Assembly: GCF_036231355.1 (NCBI RefSeq)
Contig: NZ_CP109496.1
Location: 1,798,001-1,862,000, forward strand
Length of the DNA: 64,000 nucleotides
Reading direction: 5' to 3'
From: Streptomyces sp. NBC_01431
Lineage (GTDB): Bacteria; Actinomycetota; Actinomycetes; Streptomycetales; Streptomycetaceae
Shown: piece by piece, positions 1 to 8,632 of the stretch
Position numbering within the stretch: position 1 is the first letter of the stretch
How the letters are laid out: every line of letters starts with the position of its first letter
Notes under the pieces: model-generated
What the model was told of the DNA's origin: nothing
The model's input: the letters and a program-made list of their open reading frames with translations, nothing else
Databases searched by the model: none
Position numbers and translations under genes: made by a program

Positions 1-2
1 CC

Positions 3-698
3 GGGGACCGGGAGCGGCTGCGCGCCATGGCGGCCGAGGCCGATGTGTTCCTGCACAACTGGGCGCCCGGAAAGGCCGACCAACTCGGGCTGGAACGGGA
101 ACAGTTGGCCGCCGCCAATCCCTCGCTCGTCTACGCGTACACGAGCGGCTGGGCCGATCGGCTACCGGGGGCGCCGATGGGGACCGACTTCATGGTCCAG
201 GCCCGCGCGGGAGTCGGCGAGGCGGCGCGGCCCGCCGGAGAGCCGCCCGCGCCGTCCCTGATGACGCTCCTCGACGTGCTCGGCGGGCTGCTCGGCGCCG
301 AGGCGGTGCTGGCGGGCCTGTTGCTGCGCGAACGCACCGGACAGGGCGTGCGGGTGGACTCGTCGCTACTCGGTGCCGCCGATGTCCTCACGGCGCCCGC
401 CCGGGACCGGATCGCCCGGGGGCTTGATCCGCGCCGCCCGGCCGGATTCCGCCGCCCTCTGGCGACCCGCGACGGCTGGGTCGCGCCCGCCGACGCCTGC
501 GCCGCCGAGGCGAGCACGTACGACCTGCGCGAACTGCCCACGGCGGACGCCCTGGAGCTGCTGCGCAGGCACGGCCTGGCCGCGACCGCCGTCACCACCG
601 ATCTCTCCGAGCTGCACCACGACCCGCGCTTCGCCGGCTCGATCAGCCGGGACACCCACGGCGCCCCGGCCGTTCCCGACCCCTGGAGATTCGCATGA
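3..698 (+). CDS. CaiB/BaiF family CoA-transferase, C-terminal part
   Basis: The reading frame is open to the left edge, so the N-terminal part (including the usual catalytic Asp region) lies outside the window. The visible ~232 residues show class III (CaiB/BaiF) CoA-transferase features: LVYAYTSGW near the start, the segment TDFMVQARAGV, a helix around LLDVLGGLLGAEAVLAGLLLRERTGQG followed by VDSSLL, and the family ending with a His-Asp-Pro segment (HHDPRFAGS) and PDPWRFA. These enzymes move CoA between acyl-CoA and a free acid. The stop codon overlaps the start of the following acyl-CoA ligase (ATGA), so the two are translationally coupled and probably act on the same acid. The substrate cannot be told from the sequence. 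Confidence 0.85.
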   Translation, partial: GDRERLRAMAAEADVFLHNWAPGKADQLGLEREQLAAANPSLVYAYTSGWADRLPGAPMGTDFMVQARAGVGEAARPAGEPPAPSLMTLLDVLGGLLGAEAVLAGLLLRERTGQGVRVDSSLLGAADVLTAPARDRIARGLDPRRPAGFRRPLATRDGWVAPADACAAEASTYDLRELPTADALELLRRHGLAATAVTTDLSELHHDPRFAGSISRDTHGAPAVPDPWRFA

Positions 699-2359
699 CC
701 GTCCTTCTGCACGATCTACTGCCCGCCGAACTGCGCCGCTCCTGGGCCGTCGACGGCACCTGCCCCGACCTCGACCTCTACAGCCTGTACCGGTCCCACC
801 AGATCGCCGACCCGCACCGCACGTCCGTCATCGACGCCAAGGGCGCGCTCTGTTACACCGCACTGGACCGCAAGGTGCGATGTCTGGCCGCCGGGCTTTC
901 CGGGCTCGGCATACGCCCCGGCGATGTGGTCGGCGTACAGCTGCCCAACGGTCGGAACACGGTGATCGCCGAGCTCGGGCTGGCCGCGCTCGGCGCGATC
1001 GCGCTGCCCTTCCCGACAGGGCGCGGAGACCGCGAGGCCGTCTCGCTGCTCGCCCGGTCCGAGGCCGTCGCGGTCATCGCCGCGGCCGATCACCGCGGCA
1101 ACCACCACGCGGCCGACCTGCTCGCCCGTGCCGGAGAACTCCCCCACCTGCTTACGGTGGTCGCCGTCGGACCGGGTGCCATACCCGAAGGAGCCGTGCC
1201 CTGGGCCGAGTTGCTGCGGTCCGACCCCACGGCGTACGTACCGGCCCGCCCCGACCCCGATGCCGCCGCGCGGATCCTGGTCTCGTCCGGGTCCGAGGCT
1301 GAGCCCAAGATGGTGGCGTACTCGCACAACGCCCTGGCCGGCGGGCGCGGCAACTTCCTCGCGTCGCTGATGAAGGACGGGGAGCCGCCGCGCTGTCTGT
1401 TCCTGGTGCCGCTGGGCTCCGCGTTCGGCAGCAGCGGCACGGCGGTCGCGCTGGCCCGGCACGGCGGCACGCTCGTGCTGCTCGACCACTTCACGCCCGA
1501 AGGCGCGCTGGATGCGCTCGTCGCTCACCGGCCAACGCACGTCTTGGGCGTACCGACCATGATCCGGATGATGCTCGACCGGCTCGCCGAGCGCGGGCGG
1601 TGGGAGTTCACCGCCCCCACGGCGCTGGTCGTCGGCGGCTCGCCGCTGGACGAGGCCACCGCCGAAGAGGCGCGCCGCGCGTTCGGCTGCCCCGTGGTGA
1701 ACCTCTACGGGTCGGCCGACGGCGTCAACTGCCATACGGGGCTGGTGAACGAGCCGGTACGGGGCGAGGGACCCGGCGTGCTCGCGGGCCGTCCGGACCG
1801 GCGGGTCGCCGACATCCGCATCGCGGTTCCCGGCAGGGACGGGGACGGCATGCAGGAGGCTCCGCGGGGCTCGGTCGGCGAGATCGTCGCCCGTGGCCCG
1901 ATGACCCCGCTGTGCTACGTCGCCGCGCCCGAGCTCGATGCCCGCTATCGCACGGCCGACGGCTGGGTGCGCACCGGGGACCTCGGACGGATGGAGGAGG
2001 ACGGCACCCTGCGGATCGTCGGACGGCTCAAGGACGTGGTGATCCGGGGCGGCGCCAACATCAGTCCCGCCGAGGTGGAGCTCGAACTCGCCACGCATCC
2101 GGACGTACGGGACGTGGTGTGCGTCGGCGTGCCCGATCCGCTGATGGGCGAGCGGCTCGCGGCCTGCGTGGTGCCGCGCGGCGGGAAGCGGCCCGCTCTC
2201 GGCGAACTGTCCGCGCACCTCGACGCACGCGGCCTGGAGCGCCGCAAGCACCCCGAACTCCTGCTACTGGTGGATGAGTTGCCTCTGACTCCGGCGGGAA
2301 AGCCCGACCGGAACGCGTTGCGGGAGCGATGCGCGGCGACCGAGCCTTTGGCCGTGTGA
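695..2359 (+). CDS. Acyl-CoA ligase (AMP-dependent, ANL superfamily)
   Basis: A 554-residue class I adenylate-forming enzyme that activates a carboxylic acid as acyl-AMP and then forms a CoA thioester. Core motifs in order: A3 phosphate loop at residues ~197-205 (SSGSEAEPK, a divergent form of the usual S-G-T-T-G-x-P-K), A5 (NLYGSADG), A7 (GWVRTGDLGRMEEDG), A8 hinge (GRLKDVVIRGGANISPAEVE) and A10 with the catalytic lysine (LTPAGKPDRNAL). Length and the lack of a carrier domain fit a free-standing ligase of the cyclohexanecarboxylate/medium-chain acid type. It overlaps the upstream CoA-transferase by 4 bp. The loss of T-T-G in the A3 loop is unusual but is seen in divergent members. The substrate is unknown. 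Confidence 0.88.
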   Translation: MTVLLHDLLPAELRRSWAVDGTCPDLDLYSLYRSHQIADPHRTSVIDAKGALCYTALDRKVRCLAAGLSGLGIRPGDVVGVQLPNGRNTVIAELGLAALGAIALPFPTGRGDREAVSLLARSEAVAVIAAADHRGNHHAADLLARAGELPHLLTVVAVGPGAIPEGAVPWAELLRSDPTAYVPARPDPDAAARILVSSGSEAEPKMVAYSHNALAGGRGNFLASLMKDGEPPRCLFLVPLGSAFGSSGTAVALARHGGTLVLLDHFTPEGALDALVAHRPTHVLGVPTMIRMMLDRLAERGRWEFTAPTALVVGGSPLDEATAEEARRAFGCPVVNLYGSADGVNCHTGLVNEPVRGEGPGVLAGRPDRRVADIRIAVPGRDGDGMQEAPRGSVGEIVARGPMTPLCYVAAPELDARYRTADGWVRTGDLGRMEEDGTLRIVGRLKDVVIRGGANISPAEVELELATHPDVRDVVCVGVPDPLMGERLAACVVPRGGKRPALGELSAHLDARGLERRKHPELLLLVDELPLTPAGKPDRNALRERCAATEPLAV

Positions 2360-2366
2360 CAGATGT

Positions 2367-2404
2367 GGCGGGGCCGTCCGATAAGGATTCGGACGGCCCC
2401 CGCC
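2367..2404. terminator. Bidirectional hairpin terminator
   Basis: A 12-bp perfect stem (GGGGCCGTCCGA with TCGGACGGCCCC) around a 7-nt loop (TAAGGAT), extended below by GGC/GCC pairs with a one-base bulge. It sits between the stops of two convergent units, 7 bp after the acyl-CoA ligase and 17 bp before the metal-transport lipoprotein. Confidence 0.85.
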
Positions 2405-2420
2405 ATGGTCGGCGTCCGGG

Positions 2421-3242
2421 TCAGGAGCCGGACATCCCCTTCTTCACGACGGCCGCCGCGTCCTTGTAGACGGCCAGCAGGTTGAGGTCCTTGTCCGGGT
2501 AGTTGACGACCTCGATCTGCTTGGCGCCGGAGTCCGGGAGCACAGTGCCGGTTGTCATGTGGACGTTGTCCAGGACCAGGGCGGGCTTCTTCCTCGACAG
2601 CTCGGCCAGCTGCTGCGCCGTCACCGCGTCGGGCCCGTACGTGCCGACGACCTGCGCGCCCGCCATCTTCGCCGACCAGGTGGAGAACACCTGGGCCACG
2701 ACTACGGGCGCCTTGCCGCCGGGCCACGCGGCCTTCAAGTCCTTCTGGAGTGTGCCGTATTCGGCGTCGAAGGAGGTCTTCCACCGGGCGGCGGCGTCCT
2801 GCGTGCCGAAGAGCTTGCCGAGACGCGCGACCTCCGCCGTCGCCTTGCCAGTGTCGTTGTCGAGGTTCACCTCGACCAGCTTCGCCTTCGAACCGGCGGC
2901 TTCCTTGATCTTCGCGGCGTACGGTTCGAACGGCGCGTACAGCACGAAGTCGGCGGCCGCGACGGCCGCGAGGTCGGACGGCTTCGGGTCGTAGTCGGGT
3001 GCGTGGTGCACCGACTGCGGGACGATGACCTTGACGTCCTTTGCGCCAGCGGCCTTGGCAAAGGCGCCTTCCCAGGTAGTGGTGGCGACCACGACCGGCG
3101 CGCTCGTCTGCTTGCCGTCGGACGACGGGGCGGCGCTCTTGCCGGAGTCGCCGCTTGAGCCGCATCCGGCGGTGGCCAGGACGAGGGCCGCGCCGAGGCT
3201 CAGTGCGAGGAGGGAAGGGATACGGACGCGCGGGTGCGCCAT
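2421..3242 (-). CDS. Metal ABC transporter substrate-binding lipoprotein (cluster A-I)
   Basis: A 273-residue extracytoplasmic binding protein for a divalent metal, most likely zinc or manganese. It has a lipoprotein signal (hydrophobic stretch at 8-25, lipobox ATAGC, Cys27) followed by a Ser/Gly-rich linker. The family segment ending YDPKPSDLAAVAAADF is present, and a C-terminal domain carries LVLDNVH and NYPDKDLNLL. Odd points: the canonical zinc-ligand motif DPHxYxPxPSD reads HHAPDYDPKPSD, so the His is displaced two positions upstream, and the second-lobe motif H-D-A-F is replaced by QVFSTWSAKMAG. Metal binding must therefore differ from classical ZnuA. It is the last gene of an ATPase-permease-lipoprotein operon and its first 43 bp overlap the permease end. 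That order and the divergence suggest an AztC-like zinc protein, but this is not proven. Confidence 0.82.
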   Translation of the reverse strand: MAHPRVRIPSLLALSLGAALVLATAGCGSSGDSGKSAAPSSDGKQTSAPVVVATTTWEGAFAKAAGAKDVKVIVPQSVHHAPDYDPKPSDLAAVAAADFVLYAPFEPYAAKIKEAAGSKAKLVEVNLDNDTGKATAEVARLGKLFGTQDAAARWKTSFDAEYGTLQKDLKAAWPGGKAPVVVAQVFSTWSAKMAGAQVVGTYGPDAVTAQQLAELSRKKPALVLDNVHMTTGTVLPDSGAKQIEVVNYPDKDLNLLAVYKDAAAVVKKGMSGS

Positions 3243-4066
3243 GAGCTGATTCTCCGTTCGGGGACGAGGTGGACGGCGAGGACCAGGGCCCCCGCGGTCA
3301 GGACGAGCACGGGGCCGGGCGGCAGGTCGAGGCGGAGCGCGACGAGGAAGCCGGTCGCGTTCACGACGAAGCCGATGCCGACCGCCCAGGCGGTGATGGA
3401 CGTGAGGGAGGCGCCCAGGCGGCGGGCGGCGAGTGCGGGCAGTAGGGTCAGCGCGTCGACGAGCAGGGCGCCGGTGAGTTTGATGGCTCCGGCGACCGCC
3501 ACGGCGACCAAGACCAGGAGCAGCAGGGTCAGCCGGTCGACCCGTACGCCGGAACTGATGGCGAGTTCCCGGTCGTACAGGAGCAGTCCGAGATCCCGGC
3601 GCCGCCACCAGAACAGGCCCGGTACGGCGACGGCCAGGCTGCCGAGCACCCACAGGTCGGGGTTGCCCACCGACAGGATCGAGCCCCACAACAGGGCGAA
3701 GGCGCCTGAGGCGTTGACCCCGGAGACCGCCAGGACCAGGAGCGCGGCCGCGATGGCCAGACTCATCAGCAGACCCATCGCGCCCGATAGGCCGTCCGGG
3801 GTGCGCGCGAGCGGGGCCACCGCCCCTCCCGCGAGGGCGCAGGCGACCAGGGCGCAGAGCATCGGGTCAAGGCCGGTCAGCAGGCCGACGGCGATGCCGA
3901 GCAGCGCGACGTGCATCATGGCGAACCGCACCGGCATGATGTCGAGTCCGACGATCACCACGCCGACAACGGGCAGGCCGACGGCCGCCAACAGCAGTGC
4001 GGCACCGGCCCGTTGGACGGGCAGGAGCTGAAGGAGCTGACCGAGGTCGGCAGCGGCGAGGTTCAC
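3200..4066 (-). CDS. Metal ABC transporter permease (ZnuB/AztB-like)
   Basis: A 288-residue integral membrane protein of the ABC-3 family with about eight to nine hydrophobic helices. The family hallmark PVRFAMMHVALLGIAVGLLTG lies in the N-terminal third, and the coupling region LLYDRELAISSGVRVDRL is followed by the conserved helix KLTGALLVDALTLLPALAAR. It would form the metal channel with the ATPase upstream and receive the ion from the lipoprotein downstream. The 3' end overlaps the lipoprotein gene by 43 bp, enough to indicate translational coupling. A 174-bp gap separates it from the ATPase gene, most of which is an 89-bp tandem repeat. Confidence 0.9.
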   Translation of the reverse strand: MNLAAADLGQLLQLLPVQRAGAALLLAAVGLPVVGVVIVGLDIMPVRFAMMHVALLGIAVGLLTGLDPMLCALVACALAGGAVAPLARTPDGLSGAMGLLMSLAIAAALLVLAVSGVNASGAFALLWGSILSVGNPDLWVLGSLAVAVPGLFWWRRRDLGLLLYDRELAISSGVRVDRLTLLLLVLVAVAVAGAIKLTGALLVDALTLLPALAARRLGASLTSITAWAVGIGFVVNATGFLVALRLDLPPGPVLVLTAGALVLAVHLVPERRISSWRTRASVSLPSSH

Positions 4067-4090
4067 AGGTCCTCACCTTCGTCGCGCCTG

Positions 4091-4300
4091 GGGCCGGTGG
4101 CGACCGGAGCCTGCCACGGCAGAGGTGCCGCGATCTGGGGCAGGGCCCGGATCACCGGACACCACCTGCCCCGCCCATCGGCCCGCTGGGGACCGGAGCC
4201 TCCCGCAGCAGAAGTGCTGCCCTCTCGGGCATGGCTGGGATCACCGGACATCACCCGCCCCGGTCCTGGGCCCGGTGGCGGCCGGTGCCTCCCGCAATCG
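4091..4300. repeat. 89-bp tandem repeat, about 2.4 copies
   Basis: Three aligned positions recur at exactly 89 bp: GACCGGAGCC at 4102, GACCGGAGCC at 4191 and the variant GGCCGGTGCC at 4280. A second landmark, ATCACCGGACACCAC at 4151, recurs as ATCACCGGACATCAC at 4240. The third partial copy is the 3' end of the ATPase coding sequence, so the array looks like repeated duplication of that gene's tail into the ATPase-permease gap. Confidence 0.75.
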
Positions 4301-4915
4301 CCCCGCGGCCATCTCAAGAACGCGGTCGCAGCGGTCGGCGAGCGCCCGGTCGTGCGTCACCACGACGACGGTCACCGGCAGGGAGAGCAGCACGTCGGCC
4401 GCCTCCTCTTGGCCGGAGAAGTCGAGGGCGGCCGTGGGTTCGTCGGCGAGGACCACCCCTGCCCCGGCCGCGACGCAGCCGACCGCGCGGGCCAGGTACA
4501 TGCGCTGGAGCTGGCCGCCGGACAGGGTGTGCAGCGGCCGGTCCGCGAGCGGGCCGACCCCCAGATTGTGTGCCGCCTCGCCGGCCTCGGTGGCGGCCCC
4601 GCTGCTCGCGAGCAACTCCCGGGCCAGGAGCGGGAACCGGCCGGCGGCGGGCTTCTGCGGCACCCAGGCGCAGGCCCGCCGCCGCCAGGCCCACTCCGCC
4701 GCGCTGCGGGTGTCCCGGCCGCCGACCAGGATCCGGCCTACCGCCTGGCGGTGCAGGCCGAGCACGGCCCGGATCAGCGTGGTCTTGCCCGACCCGTTGG
4801 TGCCGGTGATCGCGACCCGTTCGCCCGCCGCGATGTCGAGGTCCACGTCGCACACGGCGTCCACCCGGCCATGACGGCACGCGACCCCACGCAGCCGTAC
4901 GTCCAACCCGTCCAT
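4241..4915 (-). CDS. Metal ABC transporter ATP-binding protein (ZnuC/AztA-like)
   Basis: A 224-residue single-domain ABC ATPase that powers the neighbouring metal permease. Motifs: Walker A GTNGSGKTT, Q-loop region WVPQKP, signature LSGGQLQR, Walker B GVVLADEPT and H-loop VVVTHDRAL. I chose the ATG at 4915 because a strong AAGGAGG lies just upstream on the minus strand. A start 54 bp further upstream would include that ribosome binding site inside the gene. It is the first gene of the three-gene operon. No sequence resembling a Zur box was recognised upstream, so regulation is left open. Confidence 0.9.
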   Translation of the reverse strand: MDGLDVRLRGVACRHGRVDAVCDVDLDIAAGERVAITGTNGSGKTTLIRAVLGLHRQAVGRILVGGRDTRSAAEWAWRRRACAWVPQKPAAGRFPLLARELLASSGAATEAGEAAHNLGVGPLADRPLHTLSGGQLQRMYLARAVGCVAAGAGVVLADEPTAALDFSGQEEAADVLLSLPVTVVVVTHDRALADRCDRVLEMAAGRLREAPAATGPRTGAGDVR

Positions 4916-4987
4916 CCCCACCTCCTTGTTCTCGACAGGAGTCGGGCGGAAGGTGCGAATAGTTCCCACGGGTTGGCAGCAAACGCT

Positions 4988-5749
4988 CTAACGTGCGGCG
5001 TCGGCGAGTAGTTTCAGAGCCAGCTTCTGGAGTTCCTCCCCGGCCTTCTCCGGGCTGCCGGTGTCGTACGGCGGGTCGGGGTCGTACTCGACGGCGAGCT
5101 GCATCGCCTGCGCCACCTCTTCGCCGGACAGGCGGGCTGCGAGATGCAGGCCCATGTCGAGCCCCGCGGAGACACCGGCCGCCGTAATGATCTTCCCGGC
5201 CTCGACGAAGCGGCCTGGCGCATAGATCGCACCGGCGTCCTTGAGGAACGGGCGTGATGCCCAGTACGTGGTGGCCGGCAGGCCCCGCAGCAGTCCGGCG
5301 GCGCCCAGGATCAGCGAGCCGGTACACACGGATGTGGTCCACGTGGTGTGCTGGTGGATGCGGCGGATCCAGTCGTGGACCGCGGTGTCCCTCATCATCG
5401 CCACCGTCCCGCGGTTGCCGCCGCCGGGCACCAACAGCACGTCGGCACGCCGGACTTCGTCCAGGGCGCGTTCGGCCACGAGGGTCAGCTGCCCGGTATC
5501 GGTACGGACCGGGCCGGACTGCTTGGCCACCATCGTCACGCGGGTTCTCGGCAGCCTGCACAGCACCTCGTACGGCCCCACCGCGTCCAGCGCGGTGAAC
5601 CCGTCGTAGAGCAGCACGGCGACACTCAACACTCCATGTTCCGCGGCCCGGGCCTGGCCGCCTGCTCCGACGGTGGCCGCAAGCCCCAGCCCTCCGGCCA
5701 CCGCGGTCCGCAACACCCCTCGACGACCCTGCCCCTGCCCATCGCCCAT
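4988..5749 (-). CDS. Exported DJ-1/PfpI family protein
   Basis: A 253-residue member of the DJ-1/PfpI glutamine-amidotransferase-like fold. A twin-arginine type leader opens it (RRGVLRTAVAGGLGLAATVG, then QARA), so it is probably exported folded by Tat. The fold motifs are VLLYDGFTALDAVGPYEVL, VLLVPGGG, the nucleophile elbow TTSVCTGSLILGAAGLL with the active-site Cys, and ITAAGVSAGLDMGLHL. This arrangement is closest to isonitrile hydratases and to the ligand domain of GlxA/FtrA-type AraC regulators, here without a DNA-binding domain. The ribosome binding site AGGGGAG stands 7 nt before the ATG. The substrate is unknown and the gene has no clear functional link with either neighbour. Confidence 0.85.
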   Translation of the reverse strand: MGDGQGQGRRGVLRTAVAGGLGLAATVGAGGQARAAEHGVLSVAVLLYDGFTALDAVGPYEVLCRLPRTRVTMVAKQSGPVRTDTGQLTLVAERALDEVRRADVLLVPGGGNRGTVAMMRDTAVHDWIRRIHQHTTWTTSVCTGSLILGAAGLLRGLPATTYWASRPFLKDAGAIYAPGRFVEAGKIITAAGVSAGLDMGLHLAARLSGEEVAQAMQLAVEYDPDPPYDTGSPEKAGEELQKLALKLLADAAR

Positions 5750-5789
5750 CGCTCAACTCCCCTTGTTGTCACGGACGTTACGGTCGACG

Positions 5790-6347
5790 TCACTCCTCAG
5801 CAGTCGGATTAAGCTCCGCGACGGTTCCCAGCGGGGAGGGGGTCAGCCGGGTGCCGGGGCTGATCACCACGGCCTCGACCGTGATGCTTGCGCCGCGTTC
5901 GAAGTGCAGGACGAACGGCACCCGGTCGCCCGCGCGCCACCGCGCGTCCCCTCGCACCATGACGTCCGTGCCGCCGGGTGCCATGTCCAGTGCCGCACCG
6001 GCCGGGAGGGTGACCGAGTCCAGCACGGCCATGGACCCTGCCCGGCCGTCTGCCGTGCGGCGCTCGCGCGCGAGCATGCCGGCGCCCGCCACCGAGGAAG
6101 TGACCTTGGTCAACCGGTCGGCGGAGCCTCCCTTGTTGGAGATCCGGAAGAAGACGGCCGTCTCGCGCGTCTGGCCGTTCGGGAGGAAGACGCGCCCGTC
6201 CGACACCTCGATGCGGGCCGGGGTTCCGGCAAGACTCGCGCCGGTCCAGGAGGTGAGGCCGCCCAGAGCGAGTGCGCAGGCCGCCACGGGTACGAGGGCG
6301 GCGGCGACACCGTCGGCGAGCGCGGGCCGCCACGGGCGGGCGGTCAT
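5790..6347 (-). CDS. PCuAC-like periplasmic copper chaperone (DUF461)
   Basis: A 185-residue membrane-anchored exported protein: one N-terminal hydrophobic segment (~residues 12-35), then a cupredoxin-like PCu(A)C domain with the markers AVFFRISNKGGSADRLTKV, SVTLPAGAALDMAPGGTDVM and VPFVLHFERG. PCu(A)C proteins deliver Cu(I) outside the membrane, typically to cytochrome c oxidase. Usual ligands are H/M-x10-M-x21-H-x-M. Here the methionines are kept but both histidines are absent (the GGxHxM position reads GGTDVM), so affinity may be altered. The start overlaps the stop of the copper ATPase by 4 bp, tying it to the copper operon. Confidence 0.82.
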   Translation of the reverse strand: MTARPWRPALADGVAAALVPVAACALALGGLTSWTGASLAGTPARIEVSDGRVFLPNGQTRETAVFFRISNKGGSADRLTKVTSSVAGAGMLARERRTADGRAGSMAVLDSVTLPAGAALDMAPGGTDVMVRGDARWRAGDRVPFVLHFERGASITVEAVVISPGTRLTPSPLGTVAELNPTAEE

Positions 6348-8632
6348 CGCCTGCCTCCCCTCGGGGCCCGCCGCGGCTGCCAGGTACGCAGGCGCAGGCT
6401 GTTGCCGACCACGAGGAGCGAACTGGCCGACATCGCGACGGCGGCCACCATGGGATCGAGCAGGCCGACGGCCGCGAGCGGCAGGGTGACGGCGTTGTAG
6501 CCGAAGGCCCAGACGAGGTTGACGCGGATGGTGCCCAGCGTCCGCCGGGCCAGCAGGACAGCGTCCGCGACCGCCTCGATGCCACCGCGCACCAGCGTCA
6601 CATCGGCAGCCCCGATGGCCACGTCCGTACCGCCCCCCATGGCGACGCCGAGGTCGGCGCCGGCCAGCGCGGCGGCGTCGTTCACGCCGTCACCGATGAC
6701 CGCCACCCGATGTCCGCCCTCTCTCAACTCCCTTACCAGATCGGCCTTCTGCTCCGGAGAGCACCGGGCACGTACGTCGCTGATACCGAGGTGGTCCGCG
6801 ACAGCGCGGGCGGTCGCTTCCCGGTCGCCCGTGGCCAGGACCGGGCGCACACCGAGCCGCCGGAGCCGGTCGACGGCCCGGTAGCTGCCGGGCCGCACCA
6901 GGTCACCGGCCTCGATGACGGCCTCGGGTACGCCGTCGACCTTGACCAGGACGGCGGTGTGCGCGGCGGCCTCGGCCTCGGCGAGCGCGACACCCAGCGG
7001 GCCGCCCAACTCCTCTGGTGGCGTGCTGACGTCGACCCGCCGCCCCTCGACCCGCCCACTGACGCCGCGCCCCACCATGGCCTGGAAGTCGGCCACCTCG
7101 GGCAAGAGCCGCTCCGGCAGCGCGCGTTGGGCATGTTGGGTGATCGCTCTGCCCAAGGGGTGTTCCGAGCCCTGCTCGACGGCTCCGGCGAGCCGCAGCG
7201 CAGCCTCCTTGCCGATGCCGTCCGGTGCCGCCGTGACCCGGGCGACCATCATGTGGCCGGAAGTGAGCGTGCCGGTCTTGTCCAGGACGACGGTGTCGAT
7301 GTGCCGCAGCGCCTCCAGCGCCTGCGGCCCGCTGACCAGCACGCCGAGCTGGGCGCCGCGCCCGGTGGCCGCCATCAGCGCGGTGGGGGTGGCAAGTCCG
7401 AGGGCGCAGGGGCAGGCGACGACCAGGACCGCCACGCTCGCGGTGATCGCCGCCTGGGGGTCCGCTCCCGCGCCGAGCCAGAAGCCGAGCACGGTCACGA
7501 CCAGCGCGAGGACCGCCGGCACGAAGACCCCGGCGACCGTGTCGGCGAGGCGCTGAGCGCGGGCCTTGCCCGCCTGCGCCTCGGTGACGAGGCGGGTGAT
7601 CCGTGCGAGTTGGGTACCGGCGCCGACGGCGGTGGCCCTGACGAGCAGCAGCCCGCCCGCGTTGACCGCGCCGCCGACCACCGCCGAGCCGGGCCCGACC
7701 TCGACCGGCTCGCTCTCACCCGTCACCAGCGACAGGTCCATGGCGGAGCTGCCCTCCACGACCACCCCGTCGGTCGCGGCCCTCTCCCCCGGCCGCACCA
7801 CAAATTCCTGACTAACCGTCAACTGTGAGATGGGGATGAGGCGTTCACGACCCCACTCCCGCACCGAGACGTCGTTGGCGGCGAGGTTGGCGAGGGAGCG
7901 CAGGGCGGCTCCGGTGCCATACCTGGCGCGCGCCTCCAGGAACCGTCCGGTCAGCACGAACAGCGGAACGCCGACGGCGGCCTCCAAGTACAGGTGCGTC
8001 GTGCCGTCGTCGGCGGAGGGCACCAGGCTGAACGCCATGCGCATGCCCGGCGCGCCCGCGCCGCCTAGGAAGAGCGCGTACGCCGACCAGCCGAAGGACG
8101 CGACCACGCCGAGGGAGACGAGGGTGTCCATGGTCGCGGCGGAATGCCGCAGCCCACGCAGGGCGCGGACGTGGAAGGGCCATGCTCCCCACACCGCGAC
8201 CGGCGCGGCGAGCATGAAGCAGAGCCACTGCCAGTTGCGGAACTGCGCTGCGGGCACCATCGAGAGCACGAGGACGGGCAGCGCGAGCACCGCGCCCACC
8301 ACGAGCCGGTCCCGCTCCACATGCGCCCGCACGGCCTCGGACCGCTCCTCTTCCGGTGCGGGCGGAGCCGGGACCTCGGCTGTGTATCCCGCCCCCTCGA
8401 CGGCCGCGACCAGTTCGTCGGCGGCAACTCCCGGCGGGTGGCTGACCCGCGCCCGCCCGGTGGCCAGGTTCACGGTCGCACTCACGCCGTCGATCCGACC
8501 GAGCCGCTTCTCGATACGCTTCACGCAGGCCGCGCAGGTCATGCCGCCGATGACCAGGTCAGTGGCCACGGATTCGCCGGAGGCTTCGGGGGCGCCGAAG
8601 GCACCGGATCCGCCGGAGGTTTCCGGGGTCAT
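6344..8632 (-). CDS. copA: Copper-translocating P1B-type ATPase (CopA)
   Basis: A 762-residue heavy-metal pump that exports Cu(I). An N-terminal metal-binding domain carries GMTCAAC (Cys33, Cys36). The membrane metal site is CPC at ~407-409, followed by the actuator and catalytic motifs in reverse order of position: TGES at ~304, phosphorylated Asp451 in DKTGT, then SEHPLG and GDGVND. The C-terminal helices carry MAMSASSL-type residues (VAMSASSLLVVGNSLRLR), typical of Cu(I) pumps. Start at ATG 8632 overlaps the upstream Met-rich peptide gene by 4 bp and gives the usual length. A longer in-frame extension upstream lies inside that gene and was rejected. Confidence 0.95.
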   Translation of the reverse strand: MTPETSGGSGAFGAPEASGESVATDLVIGGMTCAACVKRIEKRLGRIDGVSATVNLATGRARVSHPPGVAADELVAAVEGAGYTAEVPAPPAPEEERSEAVRAHVERDRLVVGAVLALPVLVLSMVPAAQFRNWQWLCFMLAAPVAVWGAWPFHVRALRGLRHSAATMDTLVSLGVVASFGWSAYALFLGGAGAPGMRMAFSLVPSADDGTTHLYLEAAVGVPLFVLTGRFLEARARYGTGAALRSLANLAANDVSVREWGRERLIPISQLTVSQEFVVRPGERAATDGVVVEGSSAMDLSLVTGESEPVEVGPGSAVVGGAVNAGGLLLVRATAVGAGTQLARITRLVTEAQAGKARAQRLADTVAGVFVPAVLALVVTVLGFWLGAGADPQAAITASVAVLVVACPCALGLATPTALMAATGRGAQLGVLVSGPQALEALRHIDTVVLDKTGTLTSGHMMVARVTAAPDGIGKEAALRLAGAVEQGSEHPLGRAITQHAQRALPERLLPEVADFQAMVGRGVSGRVEGRRVDVSTPPEELGGPLGVALAEAEAAAHTAVLVKVDGVPEAVIEAGDLVRPGSYRAVDRLRRLGVRPVLATGDREATARAVADHLGISDVRARCSPEQKADLVRELREGGHRVAVIGDGVNDAAALAGADLGVAMGGGTDVAIGAADVTLVRGGIEAVADAVLLARRTLGTIRVNLVWAFGYNAVTLPLAAVGLLDPMVAAVAMSASSLLVVGNSLRLRTWQPRRAPRGGRR

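Noticed and set aside
716..2251. Long open frame antisense to the acyl-CoA ligase
   Set aside because: It mirrors a gene with clear ANL motifs. Long antisense frames are expected at this GC content and it has no domain.
4916..4987. Zur box upstream of the metal transporter
   Set aside because: No palindrome resembling the known AT-rich Zur operator of Streptomyces is present.
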